From a virus: a stretch of 43,632 nt of DNA. Positions within the stretch are counted from its first letter, which is position 1. Each line of letters starts with the position of its first letter. Below, one piece after another: positions 30,701 through 37,165 of this stretch. Location of the stretch: positions 1-43,632 of the IMG/VR virus record IMGVR_UViG_3300047667_001165. One strand, given 5' to 3'. The notes under the pieces were generated by a model. That model was not told where the DNA came from. It made no database searches and saw only the letters and a list, made by a program, of their open reading frames with translations. Both the position numbers and the translations under genes were made by a program.

Positions 30701-31471
30701 TTTGTGGGTGCGAATGGTATTAGTCAGAAGACTCTTGGTATGTTTGAGCTACAAGGTAGAATCATGACTATCTCGGCTGATCAAGTTAATATATCTTCTA
30801 ACAATGAGGTGGTGCTTGATGGTGGTAAGTCTCTGGAACTTACCGCTGATGTCATTACCATCAAACCTAGAGTCAATCTAATCGGCGGGGAGTCGTATAA
30901 AACGGTAGCACTAGATTCTAGTGTAGCAATTAGCTCTAATATGGTGGTTAAGGGTGGAATCCACAACGAAGGTGGTATGACTACTCAACATATTACAGCG
31001 CCTCTACAATACTCGGAAACCGAAACCACTATAAGCTATAGCGATCTACCCGCAGGTATTATTATGGGTAAAGATTCTATGGGTGGTGATGTGGTGTCTG
31101 TTGCAGTGTCCAGTTTAACCAATTCATCCCATTCGCATACAGTTGCTACTATATCTTCTACATTATTGGATACTAATGATGATGTCCGTCAATGTGGTGC
31201 TGCGGCGGCTGGTGCGGAACCTATTTTAGCCCCAGAGGTTGTCCATAAAAAATCAAGACTGAGGGGCAAACAAACCCCTATCAGATATCAAGATCCCAAT
31301 CTTTTCAAGTTATTTGAAGACTGCAATGAAAACAGTTCCAACTTCGATAAGATTACCGATCTTATCGCAGATCCTAATACAGATATAGACGACATTATGG
31401 AACTTCTTACTAGAGCTTCCGACAGCGAACTTTCAGTGACAAAGAACTCTAATTGTATTCCCTGTGAGTAG
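27773..31471 (+). CDS. 5: Baseplate hub / tail-associated lysozyme (gp5-like), multi-domain, 1232 aa
   Basis: N-terminal OB-type start (FRGIVFKRADPSRAGKVKVWVP), completed much later by VGANVWVFFEGGDIDYPVVF (about 604-627). Inserted between are two wall-hydrolase-like domains. The first (about 105-245) is lytic-transglycosylase-like: GYKESSF with the catalytic Glu, SHGLYQLSPEDG, ISIAEKLL and LSRYWGP. The second (about 300-400) is amidase_3-like: ISLDFNAAS, GFEVLIPSGASS, NRGVKRKNF and VIFTEPFF, but without the first zinc-ligand region. Further on are CPVCNGKNKF (about 797) and CFNCQGSGK (about 849), DnaJ-type zinc motifs, and a repetitive beta C-terminus that would form the needle. It punctures the envelope and locally digests peptidoglycan. 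T4 gp5 is 575 residues. Confidence 0.85.
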   Translation: MQHLGNFRGIVFKRADPSRAGKVKVWVPAVHKEIYQQDIDANGGSEKGLVDGYSKKLVDTVSKNLPWAEVAQPVMAGGGSSYGYGGVETFGDGYTGFDGSVSADDEGRVDPEEVRSYFIGAIRNSQLNGKIPSDAAQFNIDGSPESWANFFVTLGYKESSFKTGTVGDQGRADIPSGSHGLYQLSPEDGQNKGYNPSGEAYTLEQLYDPQFNIDQTISIAEKLLSDDNIIAGGRTRGLSRYWGPLRRGDVKPPPVPASTPQPTISKPTQSAANAFSSGSCDGGFSVNSGVRIFCGSRNDIKAKMGKFESRVGDRKISLDFNAASASAKGFEVLIPSGASSDEENRATQYLQRLGQFFASHGVPRKNRGVKRKNFPSSNPVIFTEPFFNKDVAAINCVVQNIGEYNKILLETLGQIQGAVLMAPHENTSISTNVGGDRTGAVLRYNGETIGEREFAMRYIIRPLASGKVVTTRDAFGAVGNKHPEETRDEAFLSSIDISDTDIKKTVDFGKKIYEASELARTKPTTENVEAANSLREERDLFWANLEIDESDTEKKAEAQAKLDTYISNNNKDYTDKPENNKVNPASNSIAHTPYNNVSRGSFSTPDVGANVWVFFEGGDIDYPVVFANNPKPQDYAGVYDISSPSPDNPEPMEGDESNIYRGKTVINGRGGYAEIVDTTGRERYKIGSAHGGSYEMNQMGTTEFAVGGKTRLIKGDEFSTVRGDGSFFIQGDKELIVKGDVYNKFGNVKGDADISKRIKELHQPIHDTQQLFDLQRAGSGHELDTSPLQTQDGDTTDCPVCNGKNKFPTRTTTPSTFTPAMPNGAGGISESLSAGKSTVSETSEARENCFNCQGSGKVPWSAEGVFKRDPRKKEIPDMINANSDKMSELENRLSKGGNVTDYISRSHTIFVGSNMNDLNSIRVDPVGKRKLMGQMPSKSGKGVFPMYVPTPHVEPVATNSLSGGDYSMMVSNKYALFVGANGISQKTLGMFELQGRIMTISADQVNISSNNEVVLDGGKSLELTADVITIKPRVNLIGGESYKTVALDSSVAISSNMVVKGGIHNEGGMTTQHITAPLQYSETETTISYSDLPAGIIMGKDSMGGDVVSVAVSSLTNSSHSHTVATISSTLLDTNDDVRQCGAAAAGAEPILAPEVVHKKSRLRGKQTPIRYQDPNLFKLFEDCNENSSNFDKITDLIADPNTDIDDIMELLTRASDSELSVTKNSNCIPCE

Positions 31472-31477
31472 ATCTAA

Positions 31478-31897
31478 CTACTCTTCATCATCTTCATAAT
31501 CTTCCGGATCTTCATCGGATGCTTGATTTAAGATTTGGAATAGGCCCGATTCTTGAATAGCTCTCTGCTGACTTAATTCTTGGAACTTTTTATCCAACGC
31601 GGTATGCGTTAGTGAGTTAGGGGCAAAGTGGTAATACATATCATTGCCTGACATATCATACCCAAATACAACAAAACAACTGAAGAATTCTTGAAGAATA
31701 TTAAATAGAACTGTTTTCTGTTCAAGGGTTTTCTTTTCGGCATCTAATGGAATATAGTATTTTTCCTCCAGTGCTTCTGATACTGCGCGGAAATCTTTAG
31801 ATTTAAAATCTACCGCCTCTAAAAACTTCTCAACACCCTTTTGTTCTTCGGTATTAAGATCGAGCTGGTCGATTATGTTCTGATCTTCATTCTCCAT
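31478..31897 (-). CDS. Hypothetical acidic protein, 139 aa
   Basis: 139 residues, highly acidic, ending in a run of Asp/Glu (DEDPEDYEDDEE). The middle segment FNILQEFFSCFVVFGYDMSG is hydrophobic but too polar around it to be a clear membrane helix. It overlaps the end of the next upstream gene by 11 nt and is the last gene of the replication-side minus-strand run, converging on gp5 with a 6-nt gap. Acidic phage proteins of this size often mimic DNA or bind polymerase, but no evidence is visible. Confidence 0.55.
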   Translation of the reverse strand: MENEDQNIIDQLDLNTEEQKGVEKFLEAVDFKSKDFRAVSEALEEKYYIPLDAEKKTLEQKTVLFNILQEFFSCFVVFGYDMSGNDMYYHFAPNSLTHTALDKKFQELSQQRAIQESGLFQILNQASDEDPEDYEDDEE

Positions 31898-32390
31898 TAC
31901 TATAGTTAGCGAATTTATTTAGGATACCAAGTGCATTTAATTCCTTAACTATTACTTCAAATGAATGAGTGTTTAACTTTTTTCTGATAGGTTTGACATA
32001 TTGATCGCCGTCATATATCTCAAAGTAATCACTACCAAAGCTTTCATACTTTTCGTCTACATCTTTTGAATTTTCGAAGAAAGTTAAAAAAACATTCCCT
32101 CTACCACCATCGATAATGATCGTCCACTTCCTAGAATCAAATTCGGTATAGCTATTTGTCAAATAAGTATATCTAAGAAATTCAGTTCTAAACTCTTTTA
32201 GAACGGTTTTAATATCTTTATTATAGAACGGCCTCTCTTCAGGAAAGACCTTATCCAAAAACTTTTCGAAATCAATCTCCAAGCTTCTTGGGTCACTGTT
32301 ACCTATAAGTTTATCTGCTTTGTATCCAGAACCCCTTAAACGTTTTAACATATAAGAAAGTCGGGTGATGTTTGATTCGATTTTACCCAT
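31887..32390 (-). CDS. Hypothetical protein, 167 aa
   Basis: Unrecognised 167-residue protein. An N-terminal basic helix (SNITRLSYMLKRLRGSGYKA) is followed by alpha/beta segments (KWTIIIDGGRGNVFLTFFEN, then SFGSDYFEIYDGDQYVKPIR). It sits 4 nt after the MazG-like gene and overlaps the next gene by 11 nt, so it is within the clamp operon. A replication-associated or nucleotide-metabolism accessory role is conceivable from context alone. Confidence 0.55.
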   Translation of the reverse strand: MGKIESNITRLSYMLKRLRGSGYKADKLIGNSDPRSLEIDFEKFLDKVFPEERPFYNKDIKTVLKEFRTEFLRYTYLTNSYTEFDSRKWTIIIDGGRGNVFLTFFENSKDVDEKYESFGSDYFEIYDGDQYVKPIRKKLNTHSFEVIVKELNALGILNKFANYSNGE

Positions 32391-32394
32391 TACT

Positions 32395-32661
32395 TTAACG
32401 TTCCACTATAGTTTTCAAACGACCAAATCTCAATTCATCCAAAGTAGTGTCCATCTTGGCTGCTAGTTGTGAAAGCACAATCAAAGAATCACCAATCTCA
32501 TCTTTGAGATCTTGTTCTGTTGCTCTACCTTCAGGAATCTTAACTATAGCACCTTGGATTTCTCCGCATTCCTCACCTAGCTTCAGACCGATACCACATA
32601 GATCTTTTTCACCCCAGTTGTTTGTGGCAAATTCCAATATTTCTTTTTCCAAATTATGCAT
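32395..32661 (-). CDS. MazG-like nucleotide pyrophosphohydrolase, 88 aa
   Basis: An 88-residue all-helical protein with the MazG/dUTPase-helical signature: LGEECGEIQGAIVKI (ExxE metal ligands) and KDEIGDSLIVLSQLA (ExxD), followed by TLDEL. It hydrolyses nucleoside triphosphates to monophosphates, or in some phages alters (p)ppGpp-like signalling. In phages it is thought to sanitise or remodel nucleotide pools during replication. It overlaps the 3' end of the clamp gene by 8 nt, indicating translational coupling with the replication module. Confidence 0.8.
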   Translation of the reverse strand: MHNLEKEILEFATNNWGEKDLCGIGLKLGEECGEIQGAIVKIPEGRATEQDLKDEIGDSLIVLSQLAAKMDTTLDELRFGRLKTIVER

Positions 32662-33394
32662 TCTTAGTTTTGGTTACGATGTAATATTTTACATTAGTTT
32701 CATTCTCTTCTCTGAATCCAATTACTTTCTCGTCTTCAGTTTCATAAAGGGTTGCATCAGACTTACCAACATAATGGAAAATATTCTTGATGAACTTACT
32801 ATGTTCTGAGAAGTGATCGATATAGGGGAGTTTGGTGCTCACCGAGTTAGCCTTACTGCTCCCTACGGTTAATAACATTTCATCATCTTTGTTTTCGATA
32901 GTAACTGTATCGATATCAACCACGTTGCAAGCAGTCTTAATCTTAGCAATCAAATCCTTTTCCAAAAGAACTCCTACCTTAAATGATTTTTTAATACTAT
33001 TAAACTTCTCAGGTTTCCAGAAAGTTTTATCTCTCTTGGCTAGAATAGGATCATATAAAGTGAATGTGAACTGAAAATCATCAGTTTTACATACAATCTG
33101 GTGATCTATAATCTTAAGCAGGATACGTTCGTCACTTAGCATTTTAACCGCACTGAGTAGCTTCTGAGGGTCTTTGATGTAAATTACGTCACCCTCATCC
33201 AAATTGTGGTGAAGTGGTGTGTGTTCTAAATATAAAGCCAGTGTCCCGTTTTCTTGCCTATTGGCACAAAAAGTAACGAGTTTTCCCCTAATCATATAGA
33301 TGGGGAAGAACTCGCACTTGGGAACAAAAGACTTTATGGCTTCTAAAAAATTCTTTTCGAATTCTTTTCGATTGACCATAATCTTTTTACTCAT
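32654..33394 (-). CDS. 45: Sliding clamp, gp45-like
   Basis: 246 residues, T4 gp45 being 228. By eye the chain follows the two-domain clamp pattern: N-terminal strands, PQKLLSAVKML (the loop helix before the central strands), FTLYDP, a junction with FWKPEKFNSIKKSFKVGVL, then LIAKIKTACNVVDIDTVTIENKDDEMLLTV, closely resembling the start of the gp45 second domain, and a C-terminal YYIVTKTKNA strand. It would encircle DNA, tether gp43 and activate late transcription. The loader genes 44/62 are not in the window. SSB and MazG-like neighbours support the assignment. Similarity is distant, so some doubt remains. Confidence 0.65.
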   Translation of the reverse strand: MSKKIMVNRKEFEKNFLEAIKSFVPKCEFFPIYMIRGKLVTFCANRQENGTLALYLEHTPLHHNLDEGDVIYIKDPQKLLSAVKMLSDERILLKIIDHQIVCKTDDFQFTFTLYDPILAKRDKTFWKPEKFNSIKKSFKVGVLLEKDLIAKIKTACNVVDIDTVTIENKDDEMLLTVGSSKANSVSTKLPYIDHFSEHSKFIKNIFHYVGKSDATLYETEDEKVIGFREENETNVKYYIVTKTKNA

Positions 33395-33397
33395 GTA

Positions 33398-33838
33398 TTA
33401 AATGTTATCAGTAGTTTTTTGTTTTTCAACTAATTTGTTAACAGAAGTTTCAATCGAAATCAATTTCCTCAAAATACTAGTTAAAATACTCGGAGGTAAT
33501 AGAGATGTAGATTCAACAAACTGTTGCTGTGAAGGGTGTTGTTTCCGTATTTGTTGGGCTTGGTGTGTAGTTGCAGGAAATTCTGCCATATCACCAAAAC
33601 CATCATTGGCATTTGGTTGATATAGCGGAACCTTATCACCACTTCCTTCACTGTGGGCATCAGGTCTACCATGTCGAGCAAGCTGGGTTAGAGCTTGTCT
33701 CTTATCAATTCGATTTGATTCAACTCGACTGTCAACGGTTGGCGCTTTTTCCATTTGACGATTTAATTGATTGTCGAATATATTAATATGATCGACCATC
33801 CCCGCCAAAATTTCTAATTCTTCAGGTGTTTGTGACAT
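33398..33838 (-). CDS. Hypothetical protein between SSB and clamp, 146 aa
   Basis: 146 residues with little predicted fold: Gln-, Pro- and Asp-rich linkers (DSRVESNRIDKRQALTQLAR, AHSEGSGDKVPLYQPNANDG) between an N-terminal acidic helix and a C-terminal helix (SILTSILRKLISIETSVNKL). Such a disordered chain with terminal helices could be a small adaptor for SSB or clamp. It is 3 nt before the clamp gene and 8 nt after the SSB gene. No family is recognised. Confidence 0.55.
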   Translation of the reverse strand: MSQTPEELEILAGMVDHINIFDNQLNRQMEKAPTVDSRVESNRIDKRQALTQLARHGRPDAHSEGSGDKVPLYQPNANDGFGDMAEFPATTHQAQQIRKQHPSQQQFVESTSLLPPSILTSILRKLISIETSVNKLVEKQKTTDNI

Positions 33839-33846
33839 AGCCCTAA

Positions 33847-34812
33847 TTATTCATCCTCCATATCGAATTCTTTCATCAGATTATCGAATTCTGCATCATC
33901 AGATTCATTACCCTTCGAAGAAGTTTCGGACGATTCGCTCACTGTGTCTTCCGACGAGCCGTGGGACATCGGGATGTCATCATCATCCTCGTCATCATCG
34001 AAACCTACAGGAGCTTCTGTTCTGGCTGAAGTTTGGGCACCTACCGAAACACCGAGAAGCCTTGTCTTAAGAATCTTATCCAGCTCTGCATCAATCTTGG
34101 GCTGTTCCAACATAGACAGAAGATCGGAACCCTTCTCTTTTTGAAGAATACCTGCCTTTTCTGGTGTAATCTTCTTAAAGAAGTCGTCCTTCTTTCCTGT
34201 ATATATAGAGAATTTGAACTCGGGCCAAGGATCGTCCCCTTTGGTGATAACCATTTTAATAGTAACTCCAGAAAAATCTAGTGAAAATAGTTGACGTTTG
34301 GTGACCTCGTTTTCGGGATCGTCAAAGATTTCTTTAAGGAACTTATTAAAGGGAGAACCCGTTCTTGGTCTTTCGGCATCTACCGGTTTATTGCTGTATT
34401 CCCAAACCTTGAAAGTCTTTTCTGCTGCCTCGTCTGAGGAATCACTAAGACAGAAAATATTAACTCTACTTCTCTCTTTTGGGTAAAGGAGTTTCGCTAG
34501 GTCGTTCTGCCCGTTGCCCCATAGTTCAGTCTGAAACTTTTTGATATAATCCGGCTCACCATCCCAGAGAGTTCTAGAAATTCCGAGAGGAACATTCTTA
34601 CCATCAATAGGTGACTTGAAAGAGTTGAAATTGTAGGGAAGGTTCAGAACCTTACCTTTGGTATCCATAAACATTCTGAATAGAACCGTTTTGGGTTTAT
34701 TACAGTCAAGTAATCTCACATCGCGAGATTTTTTACTTTTCGATTGATCATCAATCTTGTCGGTTTTTGCTTCTGCTTCCGCAAATAATGCGTCTAGTTC
34801 GTCTTTTTTCAT
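33847..34812 (-). CDS. 32: Single-stranded DNA binding protein, gp32-like
   Basis: 321 residues with the gp32 plan: a short charged N-terminal arm, a core starting KTVLFRMFMDTKGKVLNLPYNF, then SRVNIFCLSDSSDEAAEKTFKVWEYS, FNKFLKEIFDDPENEV and FSGVTIKMVITKGDDPWPEF, equivalents of the OB-fold strands of T4 gp32, and a long acidic Asp/Glu/Ser tail ending FDNLMKEFDMEDE used to contact partner proteins. The zinc-binding Cys/His cluster of T4 gp32 is not visible. It coats ssDNA during replication and recombination. The leader contains six AAAAC units, a candidate autoregulatory operator. Confidence 0.72.
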   Translation of the reverse strand: MKKDELDALFAEAEAKTDKIDDQSKSKKSRDVRLLDCNKPKTVLFRMFMDTKGKVLNLPYNFNSFKSPIDGKNVPLGISRTLWDGEPDYIKKFQTELWGNGQNDLAKLLYPKERSRVNIFCLSDSSDEAAEKTFKVWEYSNKPVDAERPRTGSPFNKFLKEIFDDPENEVTKRQLFSLDFSGVTIKMVITKGDDPWPEFKFSIYTGKKDDFFKKITPEKAGILQKEKGSDLLSMLEQPKIDAELDKILKTRLLGVSVGAQTSARTEAPVGFDDDEDDDDIPMSHGSSEDTVSESSETSSKGNESDDAEFDNLMKEFDMEDE

Positions 34813-34851
34813 ATTAATTTAGTTTTGTTTTGTTTTGTTTTGTTTTGTTTT
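34813..34851 (-). promoter_or_regulatory. (AAAAC)6 leader before gp32: candidate autogenous translational operator
   Basis: On the minus strand six perfect AAAAC units (34822-34851) followed by TAAATTAAT lead directly into the gp32 start codon. The leader has no G and cannot form structure. T4 gp32 represses its own translation by cooperative binding to an unstructured A/U-rich leader, so this repeat is well suited to that role. The inference rests on analogy. Confidence 0.5.
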
Positions 34852-35182
34852 AGCCCCTACCCCCACACCAAAATTCAGGAATATTGGTAGGGAAGTCCTG
34901 CCAGATATCTTTCGCTTTATCTTGGTTATGTCTAGCTTCTTTGGCCGTTTTAATAACCCCCTCGAATAAAGTTTCGATGTCAATTTCGGGCTTTTCTTCT
35001 TCGGGTTTATTTCTCGATACCGCATTTTGAAGTTCTTGAATCAAGGTTTCGACCTCGTCTTCAGTTAGTTCAAATTGCTGACCTTTAATTATTAAATTAA
35101 AGGTCTTATAAGCTGAAATTTCATCACTATTTTCAGTGGAGTTTGGGAACCATTCTGATTCGATGTATGTGTCTTCGTTCAT
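34850..35182 (-). CDS. Hypothetical acidic protein upstream of gp32, 110 aa
   Basis: 110 residues, acidic and helical (FELTEDEVETLIQELQNAVSRN, then KPEIDIETLFEGVIKTAKEARHN), ending DFPTNIPEFWCGGRG. In T4 the small gene 33, the late-transcription co-activator, lies near genes 59 and 32, and this product has a similar size. However, I see no convincing similarity, so no assignment is made. Its stop codon overlaps the first AAAAC unit of the gp32 leader. Confidence 0.5.
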   Translation of the reverse strand: MNEDTYIESEWFPNSTENSDEISAYKTFNLIIKGQQFELTEDEVETLIQELQNAVSRNKPEEEKPEIDIETLFEGVIKTAKEARHNQDKAKDIWQDFPTNIPEFWCGGRG

Positions 35183-35191
35183 ATCTTTATA

Positions 35192-35860
35192 CTAGCTTGT
35201 GGGTGGTGTGTTTTCAACTTTTAATTTGATTTCTTTTGATAGTTTCTTATACTTTTTTGACGCATCATATCTTTGTTTGAAAAAGAAGGGTGAGAAATCT
35301 CCACTACCTAAATACATTCCCCACAACTCTTGCTCTCGGTATAACCTCTTCAATTTTGTATCATAGTCTGGAAATGGAAACAACGAATATCTACAAATAT
35401 TATGTCCTTTTATATGAATCCAGAAATGAGGTTGGCAACCCGCTTCGCGATACTCTAAATACTCCGATAGTTTAACCCCCTTCTCTTTGCAGAATTTCCT
35501 GATAAACTTATACGACTCCATACAGAACCTTAAAGACTTAGGATTGTCAAGATCTAAACCATCTATAATTTTACAATACTGTACGTAGTTTGTTAGTGCC
35601 TGTGACTTGGTTGCATACTCTTTGATATGGATAAACTCTTCTTCCTTGTGGAAATACAGAGTAGCCTCGAAGAACATCTGCCTGTTGATGTCAGAATGCT
35701 TCCTGAACCACTTCGTTAGAAAAAGGTAGTGTGGATATCTTGGATCTTCTTCAAAGTCCTCAAACTTCTTCCTAGCCCTGAATGGCTTTCTTCTGAATGT
35801 CCGTGATGTATGGAGATGTAAGTTATACAACTCTTTTACTTCCGTTGAAACGTTATCCAT
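35192..35860 (-). CDS. Possible gp59-like helicase loader, 222 aa
   Basis: The ATG at 35860 is preferred over a GTG at 35884 that overlaps the upstream gene. The 222-residue protein is basic, helical and aromatic: RRKPFRARKKFEDFEEDPRY, PHYLFLTKWFRKHSDINRQM, KFIRKFCKEKGVKLSEYLEY and PHFWIHIKGHNICRYSLFPF. Size, basicity, two-part helical layout and position just upstream of gp32 (T4 order 33-59-32) all fit the helicase loader gp59, which puts gp41 onto gp32-coated DNA. Direct sequence similarity is weak by eye, so the call is tentative. Confidence 0.4.
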   Translation of the reverse strand: MDNVSTEVKELYNLHLHTSRTFRRKPFRARKKFEDFEEDPRYPHYLFLTKWFRKHSDINRQMFFEATLYFHKEEEFIHIKEYATKSQALTNYVQYCKIIDGLDLDNPKSLRFCMESYKFIRKFCKEKGVKLSEYLEYREAGCQPHFWIHIKGHNICRYSLFPFPDYDTKLKRLYREQELWGMYLGSGDFSPFFFKQRYDASKKYKKLSKEIKLKVENTPPTS

Positions 35861-35867
35861 GTTTTGT

Positions 35868-36158
35868 TTATTGGCTATAAACACCTCTTTCTGAGATAAT
35901 CGATGATGTTGTTTTGGTGTCGCATTCTATTTTTAGAGTTCTTTCGGGTCTACCTCTACCGTCAACCGATGAATAATAAATCTTTAAATCACCACTAACA
36001 TCATACCCTAGCCTATTTTCAAAATTAGGTCTGTATGTCATAGTAAAACTATCCATACCATAGTTGTCTGCTAATGCTGCAATCGCCTTTGCAAATTGGC
36101 CATGTGCCTCGGGTATTTCTACCGCATCGATTGTCAATAAGGGGGTTTGTTTTTTCAT
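35868..36158 (-). CDS. Hypothetical protein, 96 aa
   Basis: 96 residues, alpha/beta-looking: EAHGQFAKAIAALADNYGMD followed by strands SFTMTYRPNFENRLGYDVSG and LKIYYSSVDGRGRPERTLKI. One base separates its start from the stop of the gene before it, and it ends 7 nt before the gp59-like gene. No motif or family is recognised; it is probably part of the same early/middle transcript. Confidence 0.5.
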   Translation of the reverse strand: MKKQTPLLTIDAVEIPEAHGQFAKAIAALADNYGMDSFTMTYRPNFENRLGYDVSGDLKIYYSSVDGRGRPERTLKIECDTKTTSSIISERGVYSQ

Positions 36159-36159
36159 A

Positions 36160-36450
36160 TTATTTGTTGTTGTCTACTACTTTCTTTAGTCTTCTAGATT
36201 TAGACACATTTGGAAAATTCCTAATGAATTGAATGATAAAATTATATCTATTATACCCCGTGTGTTGTTCAATCAACAATTGAAGATTAGCATTTTCAAT
36301 ATATTCAATCAAGAACGAAACGGGAGAATAGAAAACTTTATTCAAAAGAGACGTAAGGGTGACCATGTGAATGAAGTTCTTGTTGTTCTCCCTATCAGAA
36401 ATTTTTTCATGTGAGTTTCTAAGGGAATCGTGTTGATCGAATAAGTTCAT
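36160..36450 (-). CDS. Hypothetical protein, 96 aa
   Basis: 96 residues: a polar start (MNLFDQHDSLRNSHEKISDR), then a more hydrophobic helical section (HMVTLTSLLNKVFYSPVSFLIEYIENANLQ) and a basic end (SKSRRLKKVVDNNK). On the minus strand AATAAATA lies 5 nt before the ATG, resembling a T4 late-promoter core. No function can be assigned. Confidence 0.5.
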   Translation of the reverse strand: MNLFDQHDSLRNSHEKISDRENNKNFIHMVTLTSLLNKVFYSPVSFLIEYIENANLQLLIEQHTGYNRYNFIIQFIRNFPNVSKSRRLKKVVDNNK

Positions 36451-36483
36451 TCAGATATTTATTAGAATAACTTATTTTTTCAA

Positions 36484-37158
36484 CTAGTAAATACCCAAGG
36501 CATCTAACAGATCAAAACTAAATGTCTTTGTTCGGAATCCGCCGAAAAAATATTCAGCAATAACGGCATACTCGTATCTGTAGTTTCGGCCTATTTGTAG
36601 AAGATTATATTGATCTAAACCAATCTCAGAAACAACCTTAGTTTTAAATTCTTCGCTAGGGTAGATGTATTCGCTTGTGTGCGTCACAGAAATTATAATA
36701 AACTCGTTGTCCAAATACTGGAACTTTTTACCTAAAGTAAAATTTGTTGAGTCTGGTTTATCTTCCAGAGTCTCTGTGAAAAACTTGGTCTGGTCATCTA
36801 GTTCTTCCTCAAGAAGAGCCGTATACAGTTCAATCTTTTTATCAAAATCCTCTTTATTGAGTTCTATCGTTTTTGTCTGTTTTTCGTATTGGTTCATATC
36901 TTTTTCGTTTAATAATTCTGCATTATGTAGTGATAAAATTGTTGCGTCGATTCTATCTCTTTCCACTACATCTACCATTTTCTTGACAATTTCTGCATCA
37001 ACTAGATTGTGAAAAACCTCTTGTGATTGCCCTGCGAGGTCTACAGGTAATTTACCAAACTTAAAGTTATCGGTATAATAGTGGTCCATCTTACCGCCTC
37101 TAATTTTTCCTTGGTTAAAAAATTTTGTCATATTAGTCATATTAGTCATATTAGTCAT
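36484..37158 (-). CDS. Hypothetical protein with repeated start codons, 216-224 aa
   Basis: Depending on which of four in-frame ATGs is used (37158, 37149, 37140, 37131) the product has 224 to 215 residues; the extra N-terminus is MTNMTNMTN. The body is acidic with a coiled-coil-like stretch (DFDKKIELYTALLEEELDDQ) and a C-terminal alpha/beta part (FIIISVTHTSEYIYPSEEF, YRYEYAVIAEYFFGGFRTKT). It follows gp41 immediately and may work with it, but no family is recognised. Confidence 0.55.
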   Translation of the reverse strand: MTNMTNMTNMTKFFNQGKIRGGKMDHYYTDNFKFGKLPVDLAGQSQEVFHNLVDAEIVKKMVDVVERDRIDATILSLHNAELLNEKDMNQYEKQTKTIELNKEDFDKKIELYTALLEEELDDQTKFFTETLEDKPDSTNFTLGKKFQYLDNEFIIISVTHTSEYIYPSEEFKTKVVSEIGLDQYNLLQIGRNYRYEYAVIAEYFFGGFRTKTFSFDLLDALGIY

Positions 37159-37165
37159 ATTAGTC
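37127..37165 (-). repeat. 9-bp tandem repeat spanning a stop/start junction
   Basis: Three perfect ATTAGTCAT units (37132-37158) with partial units on both sides. On the minus strand every unit reads ATGACTAAT and so contains both an ATG and, in the gp41 frame, a TAA. The gp41 stop (37160-37162) lies in the first partial unit. Slippage has multiplied the stop/start overlap and offers several initiation codons. Confidence 0.9.

Noticed and set aside
34850-35182. Assignment of the 110-residue gene as gp33
   Set aside because: Only size and position agree with T4 gp33; no sequence resemblance is visible.
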